Shown here one piece after another: positions 1 to 10,019 of a DNA stretch of 64,000 nucleotides. Position 1 is the stretch's first letter. Every line of letters begins with the position of its first letter. Both the position numbers and the translations under genes were made by a program. The notes under the pieces were generated by a model. That model worked only from the letters and a program-made list of their open reading frames with translations. It had not been told where the DNA came from and ran no database searches. Location: contig CM034392.1 in the NCBI GenBank assembly GCA_019925095.2, positions 2,301,501-2,365,500 of the forward strand, written 5' to 3'. The DNA comes from Dendrolimus kikuchii (lineage: Eukaryota; Arthropoda; Insecta; Lepidoptera; Lasiocampidae).

Positions 1-80
1 TGCTAGTACACGATAATAATTTCTTCTATGGTGTAATATCATACAGGTGTCTTGTTTTTAAATTTTATTAAAGCAGTTGC

Positions 81-180
81 TGTTGCCTATAGACATTTGC
101 AACACCAATGCACTGTCGGCCTCGAAAACATTTTATAACACCTTTTTTGAAAAACCTCATATCAGATCGGATATTTTCCA
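81..180 (-). mobile_element. LINE-1 3'-end fragment
   Basis: Read on the minus strand this matches the LINE-1 3' end seen in full at 46250-46516: the 'GAGGCCG' region, then the TTGCAAATGTCTATAGGC-type tail. The poly-A tail is missing. It is a short, decayed piece. Confidence 0.5.
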
Positions 181-619
181 TTTTTGGACATATCTCCTTC
201 ATCTGCCCATGACACTCATAACTGGCACATTATTAAGTATATTCCTCTCCGTTATATGCATAATTGTTATTTTAATCCCTTCACCGACTTCGTTAGTACC
301 TCCAGCGTAATCAGTATTTGGGTCACACTATCATACAACGTCAATCTATACGGAACTGAAGCAATCTGGAATTATCGCATCGATCGCTGGCCCCGTACAG
401 ATCCATTAATCAAACTATGGAATGAAGCGAGCAATGTAGCGCATCCATTACTTTATTGTCTGCAGGTGCAACTAGGGCTGGCGCAGCTGACGTTCGTTAG
501 AGAAAAAATAATATTACGAGGTTCTTATGTGCATATTTTATTGAGCTTTTAACGCGTAACAGGAAATTGCTTAGGAGTAATGAGCTTATCTGGATAAAAA
601 GTATTGATAAAAGTATCTA
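181..619. other. No recognisable gene or repeat
   Basis: AT-rich sequence. Two short overlapping open frames occur, but neither shows a motif, a splice context or similarity to anything else in the window. I see nothing supportable here. Confidence 0.4.
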
Positions 620-898
620 TCCGTGCAGGAACGGAGAAAGAATACAATTTCCTGCGGCCGGGCGGCCTGTCGTAAGAGGCGACTTTACAACCCACAGCCA
701 GGTGGTCCAGGTCTAAAGTATGTCTCCATAACAACCTTGAGTTGTGGTCCGGCATTAGTGACCAGGTTCCAGTCTCCCTTAAGAAAGCAGCAGCGCATTT
801 GTAGCAACTTGCTGTTGCAAATGTCCGTAGGCGATGGTAACCGCTTTGCATCAAGTGGGCCGTCTGTCTGTTTGCTGATCTCCTGCATTAAAAAAAAA
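620..898 (+). mobile_element. SINE-1 copy
   Basis: Starts with the fixed head TCCGTGCAGGAACGGAG and ends in the LINE-1-like tail (GGCGATGGTAACCGCTTT ... poly-A). It has small internal deletions compared with the consensus. Two overlapping frames stay partly open, but they recur in every copy on either strand and are a by-product of the repeat. Confidence 0.85.
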
Positions 899-1125
899 TA
901 AGTCATAATTATATTCAATTTTTTTCTTTATTACTGTAGTACAGCAGAAAATTCTCTTTACCCGTAGATATCGGAAAAGCTAAATAATTTGCCGTATTTA
1001 AAAATCTATCATTACCTTAGTTTATAATAAAATATAATTTTTTCTATCCTTCTAAATTGCTGTTTACTGTCCGCATTGTATTGTTCTTCCTTTTTTATTT
1101 TAATTTAATTATACATAGACTCTCC

Positions 1126-1376
1126 GACGGCCTCTGTGGTTGAGCGGGCTAAGCCTTTGCCGGCCTACCTCACTGCAATGCAGAGGCTCCGGGTTCGATT
1201 CCTGGTATAGTAAATTTCGGAAACTTATTTGGTCCGTTACTTACTATGGTCTGGGTGTCTGGGATCGGCCCCAGAGTAGTACCGTTGTATATTACCCATA
1301 ACACAAGCGTAACTTGCTTAATTAGGCGATATACAATATGTGTGTTTGTCTGCCGATTCTTTTTATTATTATTACA
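1126..1376 (+). mobile_element. SINE-2, tRNA-derived SINE
   Basis: The 5' part carries an RNA polymerase III A box (TGGTTGAGCGGG) and a B box (GGTTCGATTCC), each a perfect match to the tRNA-gene consensus, about 50 bases apart. A conserved non-tRNA body follows, then a short ATT-rich tail. TACATAGA occurs just upstream (1112-1119) and downstream (1373-1380) and may be the target-site duplication. Six copies occur in the window. Confidence 0.85.
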
Positions 1377-1471
1377 TAGATTAGACATGAGTTGTTAAAA
1401 GTATCCTCTCAGTCAGGACATTCTGTATCTATGTTTTTTTTTTTGGTAAACGATAATGAGTTTTCTATTCT

Positions 1472-1669
1472 GGCCGCTTGCATAAGATCGCTTAAATTTA
1501 TTTAAGAAACACTAAACGTATTTAATACCCTTAAATACAATTAGTGTCTTGCACAACGCAAAATTTGCCGCTAAATATGTATAAAGAACTGTCAATACGT
1601 TTTGTGCAAAACAGGCAGTTTAATATGATTAACTAATTTTATTTAAAGGCGATCGTTATGCAAGCGGCC
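1472..1669. mobile_element. MITE with ~26-bp terminal inverted repeats
   Basis: Left end GGCCGCTTGCATAAGATCGC and right end GCGATCGTTATGCAAGCGGCC are inverted copies with one or two mismatches. The 198-bp interior is AT-rich and non-coding. This is the layout of a non-autonomous DNA transposon. No clear target-site duplication is visible, so I cannot name the superfamily. Confidence 0.65.
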
Positions 1670-1892
1670 CTAAATGTTATATCTCACGGAAAGTGATAGG
1701 ACAACCTTGGTTTATTGTAAATCCCCAGAATACGCAAGACAATAAGAAAACATTTGAACCATTGCCTAGACGAGCAAAGCTGTTTGATAAATCTAGATTT
1801 AGTTTAGAATTGTGTAACATACTTTTGTATACAGTTTATTTGAAAGAGTTTTATTTAAAAAGAAAAGAGAGAAGAAAGAAAACAGTTTTTTA

Positions 1893-2015
1893 GCTGGACG
1901 TGTTGCTGGATTACACATGGAATAAGAAATCTAATTTTTAACATATATGTATAACCTTCAAAAAGTGTTCTCCAGTAGAATATTATTTAGAATAAAAACT
2001 TTTGAATTTAAATTT
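1893..2015 (+). mobile_element. LINE-5 3' end
   Basis: Contains the GTGTTGCTGGA motif, then AAAAAGTGTTCTCCAGT and a TTTGAATTT-type tail. The same order occurs at 27385-27883. It fits a 3' untranslated end of a non-LTR element. The 67-codon frame just upstream (1693-1893) shows no recognisable motif. Confidence 0.5.
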
Positions 2016-2699
2016 GAGCATTAACAACCCTTTGACGGCGAGCGGTTCTTTCGTAGATAAAGGACAAATATATGAGTCTAAAAAGTTAGGCTGTCGTAGA
2101 AAAAGAACCCAAAAATTATCCGAAAAGTTATTCAAAATATTTGACTCAATGTTCCATTTAAAAAATGGCATATCAACAAGACACTTGCTTCTTAAAAAAA
2201 TATTTAAGAGAAAACTTCTGTCACAATACATGCAAGTGACTGCAAGTTCTCTGAATGCAGGAAACATTCTAAGATTCAGATCACTTTAAATATAATTTAG
2301 AGGGTTTTTATGTAAAAAAAATGTAATGTCTATTAAATCAATTACCAGTAAAGTCCGAAAGAAATTCAAGGCGCCATAATACTTCATACAAATGATAATA
2401 ATTAGGCGCTTATATTATGATTTTTGATAAATCGGGAGCCAAAATATTATGTTTTTGCCTTGAGTTATTTTTAGTACTACAATAGGCAATCTTGAGGCCA
2501 ACATTAGACTCTTAGACCAGAACAATAATGGAGTGGAAGAATTTTTTTTATTTTTTTATTTCCTAGTATTTTATGTGGGGCAGCCCTACGTTGAGTTTAC
2601 GATATGAGTCTAGTAGTTTTCGGCGAACGCGCAATCTATCACAATTTTAAAGTTATTCATGATACCTGATTCTGTTATAAACTTTAATTCGCTAGTGAA
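2016..2699. other. Unassigned sequence with one small open frame
   Basis: A 95-codon plus-strand frame (2002-2289) runs from the LINE-5 tail into this stretch. It is lysine-rich and shows no motif I recognise, and its start lies inside a repeat tail. The rest is AT-rich with no repeat found elsewhere in the window. Confidence 0.3.
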
Positions 2700-2709
2700 A
2701 TCTATATAT

Positions 2710-3539
2710 TGTTACGAATGCGGGACTCGAATTTAAAATGCCGTTGGAATTACTATAGAATTTATTAGAACTATACATACATATATAACTTCACGCCAGT
2801 TCCCTTGCGGGGTAGGCACGAACAACAGAGTGCCATTTAGGCTTATTCTTACACACTTCACTTGCCTCTTTGATATTCATAACTCTTGTCATGCAAGCTC
2901 GTCTGTTCTTAAGGCTCCTGACATCACCTTCTGCTAGTACACGATCAATTTGATCATGGAAGGTGTGTCGTGGCCTTCCACGACTTCTGCATCCATCCAC
3001 TTTTGCATTGTATATCTGTTTAGTCATTCTTTCATCATGCATTCTTTCCACATGCCCGAACCACCGGAGCATTCCTTTCCTTACCTTCACCCCGACACTC
3101 TCTTTCAGACCAACTCTCTTTCTTACTTCGGACTTCTTTCTTACTTAGAACTATACAAACACGTATAACACAGCTACAAATATAACTGGACACAACCAGT
3201 ACAAACTGCACGATTCAATAACACGCGCAAAGTCCGTTACTATGTAGCTTATCGAATGTACACACCTCTTGCTCGTATCGTAATTGTCGCTTGACTTCTC
3301 CACCCCTCCGTTCGGGCATTGCTTTATACTAAACTATACAATACTCGACCGCGTGGACTGAATTTTCCAAGAACCATACCTGGCTAACGACCATAATAAA
3401 GGATTACAATACACAATAGATTGATTTTCTAATTACAAATTTTAAACACAAAGTAAACAAAAGAAGTCTAAATGCGGGAAGGTAATAAACTGTGCTTTAT
3501 GGCAGGCAGGTGTGCATTCACTTTTTTCGGCATGTAACA
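2710..3539 (-). mobile_element. LTR-1 solo LTR, with RTE-1 inside
   Basis: Ends are TGTTAC...GTAACA and it is flanked by the 4-bp duplication ATAT (2706-2709 and 3540-3543). Orientation is set by a TATA-like box and an AATAAA region that read on the minus strand. No gag or pol lies beside it, so it is a solo LTR left by LTR-LTR recombination. The 4-bp ATAT preference is that of 17.6/297-type Ty3 elements, which I infer rather than prove. Confidence 0.8.
2777..3144 (-). mobile_element. RTE-1 copy, 5'-truncated
   Basis: Encodes on the minus strand the RTE-1 C-terminus, including the LRWFGHVERM and GRPRHTFHDQI motifs and the terminal YPARELA then stop. A short ATGT-type tail follows. It is flanked by a perfect 12-bp duplication TTAGAACTATAC (2765-2776 and 3145-3156), which places the insertion inside the LTR-1 copy. 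Confidence 0.9.
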
Positions 3540-3829
3540 ATATTAATACGTGAAGCAAAAACTTTGTACCCCTTTTTACGAAAATTGCGCGGACGGAGGA
3601 GTGTGAAATTTCGCACACTTATAGTTTGTATAGAAAAGCGACAAATGCCACTATTTAAAAAAAATATGTTTAAAAAATATATTAAATCAATAAAAAAAAC
3701 ATTACACACACTACCATGTATTTGACACACACACGCATATATACTTTTTTGTTTATTGTTAAAGTCAAATTAAGAGCGTAGCCTTGGTAAAATCTGTGAT
3801 TATAGAAGAATATATAGTCTTTGACATTA

Positions 3830-4091
3830 ATTGGACCTACTTATGCAAAATGGAACCAACCCACATACTGACAGCTTTGAGAAAAAGCCGCTTTTAGTAG
3901 AATTTTGCGTACAAAAAAAACATGTCTATATTTTGGAAAATACATTTAGAATATTGTATATTATATTTTGTCCTCAGCTCGTTATGATTTTTATTGAGTC
4001 GATAGAAGGTGCATTTTGAAAGTCTTCTGCATTCTTAACCCAATTTTGGCATGTTTGTAGATTGGTTCTGTTTTGCATAAGTAGGTCCAAT
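3830..4091. mobile_element. TA-MITE (Tc1/mariner-like), copy 1
   Basis: Terminal inverted repeats ATTGGACCTACTTATGCAAA bound a 260-bp element and TA flanks each end (3828-3829, 4092-4093). A second copy is at 56381-56637 in the same orientation. TA duplications and TIRs are the hallmark of Tc1/mariner. Non-coding. Confidence 0.75.
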
Positions 4092-4127
4092 TATTATGAT
4101 CGAATTTCGACCACGGGCGACCACTAG

Positions 4128-4634
4128 TCCTATCTCACTTTATTGTAATAGAACCGGAAAATGGTTCGAGTTTGTGCAATGCGTTTAGAAAAGTGAAAAA
4201 ATTCAGGGGGGCTAATTTACACCAAAAGATTCCAAAAATAAAATTTAGAATTTTTATCTGCCTGTCTGTTAAAGTATGACGTGAAAACTATTGAACGGAT
4301 TTGAATGAAACTCGACATAAAGCTAGTTTATATATAGGGGCATAACTTAGCATACTTTTTATCCCGATAAATAACTTTTGTAGGCAACGCATCGGCTCCC
4401 TTAATGTTGCAGATGTCCATGGGCGACGGTAGCCACTTGCCATCAAGTGTACCCGTCTGCCAGTTTGCCTATAAGCAAAGATAAAAAAAACTCCGTTTCT
4501 GTGGAATAGATGAAAATAACGCAAAAGATGGAGCTGCGATCGTATCTTTTTGGGAAACTATTGAACCCAAATGAATGAAATTCAACACAGTGCTGGCTTA
4601 TAACCCGAGTTAACACTTAGGACACTTTTTTTTT
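4128..4634. repeat. Decayed repeat block around a LINE-1 tail
   Basis: Two similar stretches (about 4270-4360 and 4545-4610), each with AACTATTGAACGGATTTG-like sequence followed by GAATGAAA, flank the LINE-1 tail at 4382-4490. They look like two parts of one older repeat that was split by the insertion. Confidence 0.4.
4382..4490 (+). mobile_element. LINE-1 3' tail
   Basis: GGCGACGGTAGCCACTTGCC followed by a poly-A run matches the shared LINE-1/SINE-1 tail. Only about 100 bases are present, so it is a very short 5'-truncated insertion. Confidence 0.6.
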
Positions 4635-4874
4635 ATAATAATAATCGGCAGACAAACACACACATTGTATATCTCCAAATTAACAAGTTACGCTTATGTT
4701 ATGGGTAATATACAACGGACTACCTCTGGGGCCGATCCCAGACACCCAGACCATAGTAAATAACGGAGAAAATACGTTTCCGAAATTTACTATACCAGGA
4801 ATCGAACCCGGAGACTCTGCGTTGCAGTGAGGTAGGCCGGCAAAGGCTTAGCCCGCTCAACCACAGAGGCCGTC
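4635..4874 (-). mobile_element. SINE-2, tRNA-derived SINE
   Basis: Minus-strand copy with A box (TGGTTGAGCGGG), B box (GGTTCGATTCC) and an AT-rich tail on the left. It is close to full length. Confidence 0.85.
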
Positions 4875-5277
4875 GATTTATTATTTATTTTACTCCGATA
4901 AATGACGTCTTTTCCTAAGAATGGACGGATTAGCAAAATAGATGGCGCTACAATCGCAATTTTCAATTACTAAACACCTCAACAACAATCAGGTTGGCTT
5001 CGACTCACCTTTATGTTTTGCTGGGCAGTTGTCTAGACTATATGGACTTTGATTAGCTAGATTGGATTAGCTCAAGATTAATTCTACCAGTCCATTAAAG
5101 CTGAGCGAGGCTGCGGAGGAGGCGATAGGCATACAAATCGCTTCAATAGACAAGCAACCTAACCGTTTCTCGCCGATATTCTATGAGAGCGTGATATCAC
5201 ACCTACCGAGCTGGTCCAGCGAGCTGTAATCAATATAATGATTCCAGCATTGCTCCACCACGTCTAAATATTTATAT
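4875..5277. other. No recognisable gene or repeat
   Basis: Mixed-composition sequence without long open frames, inverted ends or similarity to other parts of the window. Confidence 0.4.
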
Positions 5278-5533
5278 TTTTTATTTTTATTTTTTATTGC
5301 AGGAGTACAGCAGACAGGCAGACGGCCCACTGGATGGAAAGCGGTTACCATCGCCTATAGACATTTGCAACACCAAAGGTGCTACAAATCCGCTGCTGCT
5401 CTCTTAAGTGAGTCTGGAACCTGGTCACTAATGCCGGAACACAACTCAAAGTTGTTATGGCGGCATGCTCTAGACCAGGGGTGGTAGCCATCCAGTCGGG
5501 CAAATGCCCTACCACCTGGCTGTGGGTTGTTTA
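5278..5533 (-). mobile_element. SINE-1 copy, head truncated
   Basis: Poly-T then TGCAGGAGTACAGCAGACAG on the left marks the 3' tail. The match stops at about 5533, so the outer part of the 5' head (the CGTAAGAGGCGAC and TCCGTGCAGG region) is missing. Confidence 0.8.
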
Positions 5534-5836
5534 GTATATAAGAGTTTGTACCGTACACGGCGGGATTCGTAACCCGACGGCACAAACCCACAAGGTAATT
5601 TGTAGTACTCCAACCGGCGGTGGGAAAGGGAACAAGGGGGAACACTAATCCGTAAGTATCTTAAGGGAGGGGCGCCCCTTAAGAGGAAATATATAAAACA
5701 TCCTACTAAACAAGGGAAACACTACGGGGGTTTTTTTTTGTATGAATAAGGTATTTAGAAAGAAATACCTTATTAATATTACCATCTAATCTATAAAGAT
5801 TAATAAGTAATTTAAATATAACCAAAATTAATAAAA
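5534..5836. other. Unassigned sequence
   Basis: Contains AAGGGAGGGGCGCCCCTTAAG, a near-palindrome at 5660-5682, but no coding or repeat signature that I can assign. Confidence 0.3.
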
Positions 5837-6142
5837 CTACGTTTTAACGGTTTTAAGCGCGGTAATTTTATTTGATTTTGGTTTAAACGCACTAATCTCA
5901 GTGACCGTGATCCGGAAGACAAATTCTTTCAAGTGTCAACGAGTATTGTTAAAGTTTTATTTAGCCTACCGCCAACTTGTTAATTTTAATTACTAAAAGT
6001 TAATAATGTAACCCATGGTGTATGAAAATTACTCTATGGGAGCCTAATCTAATTGCGGTAGTTAATTCGCAACATGTTATGGCTTGAAGAGAAGAAGCGG
6101 CGCAAGAAACTCTTCAGCAAACATGCCTAGCTCTACGTTAAA
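5837..6142 (-). mobile_element. Penelope-like 3' flank, decayed
   Basis: On the minus strand this follows the same order as 37005-37300: the CTTGCGCCGCTTCTTCTC module, then CAAGTTGGCGGTAGGC, then CTCGTTGACACTTG, then GCGCTTAAAACCGTTAAAA. The hammerhead-like core found in the other copy has decayed here: TGATCAC is kept as GATCAC and the GAAAC segment is lost. Confidence 0.6.
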
Positions 6143-6325
6143 ACGTAGTTTTATTATGTATACAAGTCGCGAAAACTTAAGAAAATATTATAACCTAAAT
6201 TAGCTAAAAGTATTCTTACTAAGAAAGTGTCCATTAACACTTCTTTTTGTCTCTATTAAGGCGAAGACACTTTGTTCGTGTGTTCTTTATTAATAGCCAG
6301 CACATTACACTACACTTTTGTTTTG

Positions 6326-6577
6326 TTTATAATGTAAGTATTAGTGTTGTAGCCAAATATACTAATATTGTTTGATTGAACGCGCTAATTCAGGAGCTAC
6401 TTGTCTGATTTGAAAAATTCTTTCAGTGTTCTAGACCATTTATCGAGGAATGCTATAGGCTATATATCATCACGCTAAGTTTCCGACTAATAGGAGCGGA
6501 GCACCAATGAAGAATGTTTCAAGCCTCGGAGGGTTTTGAAAGCAAATTCACGCGGACGACATCGCGGGCACAGCTAG
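6326..6577 (+). mobile_element. HEL-3 Helitron-like element
   Basis: Ends GCGGGCACAGCTAG|T and matches, in opposite orientation, the element at 38278-38521 (shared GAACGCGCTAAT, GAGCGGAGCACCAATGAAGA and CGCGGACGACATCGCGGG). The 5' boundary is approximate. Non-coding. Confidence 0.55.
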
Positions 6578-6599
6578 TGACAAACTCCACTTTCAAGTC

Positions 6600-6847
6600 C
6601 CGATGGAGGTCGCTCGATCTAACGGACCATGGCGCGTTTACAATTCATCAATTCAAATTTATGTGTATTAGTTTTTTCTTTTTTATGTCCGCGTTGTCGA
6701 TATATAAATCTGGATCGCCTCGATGGATTCACGTGATGATGAAGCCGATGCTCGTGGGCTTCCGCGTACTTCTTAATAAGGTGGCGCTGGAATCGGGTTC
6801 GAAATTTTATTAGTTCAGGGCAGAACAACGTCTGCCCGGGCAGCTAG
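6600..6847 (+). mobile_element. HEL-2 (Lep1-type) Helitron 3' portion
   Basis: Ends with ACGTCTGCCCGGGCAGCTAG|T; CTGCCCGGGCAG is a perfect palindrome next to the CTAG end. GGTGGCGCTGGAATCGGGTT matches the internal part of 62476-62893. The 5' TC end cannot be placed. Confidence 0.6.
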
Positions 6848-7067
6848 TTGTATATATATTTTTAAGTTACGTTTAATTATAGGATATTTTAGATTTTTAA
6901 TTAATATTAATTTGTATAGGCTATAAAATATTATAAATATACACCTCCACAATAAAACTTTACTACGGGGGTAGGATACAATTTCTGTCCAAATGAACCG
7001 GCGCCTCGTCTTTTTTCAATACAACCACTTATTCACTGAGTATATTAAGTTATACATTAGTTTCTCT

Positions 7068-8000
7068 TTCCTTTCACCGTAACCCAATTAATTGGGGTCG
7101 GCACAATATGTCTTTTTCTTCTACACTCCTCTATTCTGACATACTTCTTCCGTCACACCACAAATTATCATATAATCCTTCACACAATCCATCCATCTTA
7201 TTTTTGGTCTACCTTTACATTTGTATCCATCCATCTTGTAGTTTAACATTCTTTTTGTCACGTGGCTTTAATCCCTCCTCATTATATGCCCATACCAACT
7301 CAATCTTCGTAATACCGAAGTAAGAAAGAGAGTTGGTCTGAAAGAGAGTGTCGGGGTGAAGGTAAGGAAAGGAATGCTCCGGTGGTTCGGGCATGTGGAA
7401 AGAATGACTAAACAGATATACAATGCAAAAGTGGATGGATGCAGAAGGCCACGACACACCTTCCATGATCAAATTGATCGTGTACTAGCAGAAGGTGATG
7501 TCAGGAGCCTTAAGAACAGACGAGCTTGCATGACAAGAGTTATGAATGTCAAAGAGGCAAGTGAGGTGTGTAAGAATAAGCCTAAATGGCACTCTGTTGT
7601 TCGTGCCTACCCCGCATGGGAACTGGCGTGAAGTTATGTATGTATGTATGTACCAACTCAATCTTCTTCCTCTTAATTTTTCAGTCACGGGTGCAACTTT
7701 CAAAGTTGCCCTTATGTACTCATTTCTCACCTTATCCATTCTTCTAACACCACACAACCATCTCAACAATCTCATCTCAACTGATTGGAGACGTTTGTGG
7801 TTAATCATTTTAATGGCTCAACATTCGGACCCGTATAACATGACTGGTCGTATCCTTTTAGTTTCAGTGGCGTTAGTTTGTCGCACGTCACACTGGTTAC
7901 CTGTCTCCACTTTAGCCATGCTACATTAATTCTTCTCCTTACATCCCATTCTCTATCACAATTACTCTGCAGTAGTGAACCAAGGCATCTGAATTTGGGG
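7068..8000 (-). pseudogene. Old RTE-like retrotransposon C-terminus, broken
   Basis: On the minus strand, from right to left, one can read a reverse-transcriptase C-terminal region: LQSVEMRLLRWLCGV, then KVRNEYIRATLKVAPVTEKL, then (left of the insertion) LSWYGHIMRRD, then a basic stretch ending near the sequence that reads ADP. These are typical of RTE-like non-LTR elements. The frame has several shifts and stops. It is cut by the RTE-1 copy at 7309-7650. This lineage differs from RTE-1. Confidence 0.7.
7309..7650 (+). mobile_element. RTE-1 copy inside an older RTE
   Basis: Plus-strand RTE-1 3' end with an (ATGT)n tail. It is flanked by the 16-bp duplication TACCAACTCAATCTTC (7293-7308 and 7651-7666). 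Two in-frame deletions relative to other copies remove the HDER and SRG residues after LRWFGHVERM and DGCR. Confidence 0.9.
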
Positions 8001-8100
8001 TTACATGGTAGTGTGGCTGATTATAGTTTAAGAGGCACAGCACTAGAGGCCCCGCCGAAATCACAAAACAGGTATTCGATATTGTTTCTGCTGATAAGTA

Positions 8101-8137
8101 GCAGATTCCAGGTTCGAATCCTGGCAGGGTCGCCACT
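8101..8137 (-). other. tRNA-Arg-like 3' half, possible primer-binding site
   Basis: On the plus strand it resembles the T arm (CCAGGTTCGAATCCTGG) and acceptor end of a tRNA-Arg, followed by CCA. Eukaryotic tRNA genes do not encode CCA and no matching 5' acceptor half lies upstream, so it is not a tRNA gene. On the minus strand it reads TGGCGACCCTGCC, two bases after ...CCCTACA. That is the layout of an LTR end followed by a primer-binding site. Confidence 0.45.
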
Positions 8138-8968
8138 TGTAGGGTTCGGTTTGTATGTACACGAATAAAACACCAACTACATGGCTTATAACGCACTCAT
8201 CCGCTCGGCGGTTGCACAGCGACTGCGCTGGAGTGAGTCGCTAGCGACTCCCTCCCCGCACTCCCCGCCACCAACCACCGCATCAGTAAGCACGCTGACT
8301 TTATTAAATATAATACTCTACAAGTACTATATATAGTTATATGTTCCACTCAATGGCAAATCTAAATTTCTCAATTAATAAATGATTATTAAATTGTATC
8401 ATGCGAGAGCAATCAATCTGTGCGTCTTCAATCAATTCCGCAGCATACCCTCATTTCGACGCGATGAAAAAAACTGACAATCGAAAACCGTCGTATGTTT
8501 AAATTCGACGTCATTATTTTGATTTTCGAACTGAGGTTCTGTGAAAGTTTTCGCGGACAAAAGTACACGAAAAGCTGCAGTACAAAAAAATTAAACCCCG
8601 TTCTTTAATACATAAAAGGAGGTTAATTAAATTTATGTATGACGAGCAATCAGCGAATTAAGTTCGCAGCCTATGAATATCGCAGCGCACTCTCTCGTTT
8701 TAACATCATTTTAAAAATCCTATTAGAGCAAGTTAATTGGAAAAATGGCTCTTTAAAACGCTACGCTGTTGTAGTTATTAAAATATCGCCTCTCTGGACT
8801 TATCTTATTTTATAAGTGGAGCTTAATCCGGGATTTTACCCTTGTACTCTTGCTTTTTTACTATCTTACGTACGTGATAGAGCCATTAACTTGATTACAG
8901 CTTCACAAGATGTTCGTCAGGATCGTCATAACCGGTGATCCATTGTCTCTTCCTACTCCCATGGGAAG
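8138..8968. other. Possible LTR start, then unassigned sequence
   Basis: If the primer-binding site is real, an LTR with a CCCTACA 3' end would begin here on the minus strand. Its far end is not evident and there is no second copy in the window. The region includes a GC-richer patch (8200-8280). No gene is visible. Confidence 0.3.
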
Positions 8969-9280
8969 TTTTTTTTTTATTGCAGGAGATCAGCGGACAG
9001 GCAGACGGCCCACTTGATGGAAAGCGGTTACCATCGCCTATGGACATTTGCACCACCAAAGTTGCTACAAATGCGCTGCTGCTCTCTTAAGGGAGACTGG
9101 AACCTGGTCACTCATGCCGGAACATAACTCAAGGTTGTTATGGCGACATACTTTAGACCAGGGGTGGTAGCCATCCAGTCGGGCAAATGCCCTACCACCT
9201 GGCTGTGGGTTGTTAAGTCGCCTCTTACGACAGGCCGCTCGGCCGCAGGAAATTGTATTCTTTCTCCGTGCCTGCACAGA
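8969..9280 (-). mobile_element. SINE-1, full length
   Basis: Runs from the poly-T/TGCAGGAGATCAGC end to the inverted head TCCGTGC. Both ends match the fixed element boundaries. Close to consensus. Confidence 0.9.
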
Positions 9281-9293
9281 TATCATATATAAT

Positions 9294-9410
9294 AACAACA
9301 GCCCATAAATAGCGAACTGCTGGGCTCGGCGCTCCTATTGTAGGGGATCGGACAGTATACCCGCCACGCTTTTTGTTGAAACACAGGGGGAATACGTTTT
9401 GTACACAGGT
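9294..9410. repeat. Decayed lepidopteran interspersed repeat
   Basis: GAACTGCTGGGCTCGGCG ... CCGCCACGCTTT ... GGGGGAATACGTTTTGTACA has the order of a common lepidopteran repeat. A related piece is at 54040-54165. Confidence 0.35.
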
Positions 9411-10018
9411 GGGTCCTTTGGGGAAGGAGCGAATGCAACGTGTAGCGCCGCAACAGACTTGCATGAGGACTCTGGTACAGGCTTTCCCAACTACCTTACT
9501 AAACCTAAACCTGCCCCCAAACCACGCTTGAATTGGATGACATGGGATCTAGTATACGTAGTTATTACATCACATGATAAATCCTTATTCTTAGTACCAC
9601 TTATAAAAACTAACTATACTAAAAACAAGTTTTTATACCGGACTTGTCAGCAATACAATGCACTATTTACTTGTATTGATTCTTTCATAGGTAACTTATA
9701 TCAATTTAAAACTCAAATAAAAAAATATTGTAATTTAGAATGATCCAATGACTTTTAGAATAATGACATACTTTTTTTTTAATACTTTTTTTTTTAATCT
9801 CTATTTTATTAGTAATTATTGTGACATTTTTTTCGATTTTATTAAATTGACATTTTATTTATGTAATTTTCGATAATTTTATATATATATTGTTTTTTTG
9901 TAATTAACTATTTGAGCCAATTTTTATTTTTATTATATAAATTATTTTTTAGTGGAAACTTGATTGATATATGTATTAATTTTGTGTTTTATATTTAAGA
10001 ATATTAATCATTGTATGT
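9411..10018. other. Possible LINE C-terminus, then AT-rich tract
   Basis: A 114-codon plus-strand frame (9399-9743) ends in QFKTQIKKYCNLE. That is like the last residues of some LINE reverse transcriptases, but there is no other motif. The remainder, 9745-10018, is strongly AT-rich. Confidence 0.3.
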
Positions 10019-10019
10019 T

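Larger units (their letters stand above)
2701..4127 (+). mobile_element. HEL-1 non-autonomous Helitron carrying nested insertions
   Basis: Begins TCTATAT after an A and ends CCACTAG before a T, the Helitron A|TC...CTAG|T arrangement. A small hairpin (CGAATTTCG) sits about 12 bases before the CTAG. The body matches two other copies (29858-30208 minus, 41557-42163 plus). It is interrupted by a solo LTR at 2710-3539 and a MITE at 3830-4091. No Rep/helicase coding is present, so it depended on an autonomous element. Confidence 0.75.

Noticed and set aside
1..14. RTE-1 fragment at the window edge (TGCTAGTACACGAT)
   Set aside because: A 14-base match at the edge is too short to call.
620..898. Recurrent frames in SINE-1 (on both strands)
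   Set aside because: They appear in every copy in two or more frames at once and often lack a Met or run out at the repeat edges. They reflect repeat composition, not proteins.
2950..3168. Frames opposite the RTE-1 coding strand, rich in Ser, Thr and Pro
   Set aside because: They are antisense shadows of the conserved RTE-1 C-terminus and are repeated at each RTE-1 copy.
8101..8135. A tRNA gene
   Set aside because: Only the T arm and 3' acceptor side are present. A genomic CCA and the absence of the 5' half exclude a functional tRNA gene.
9399..9743. 114-codon frame as a host gene
   Set aside because: The first part lies in an old repeat and only the last ~15 residues resemble a LINE C-terminus.
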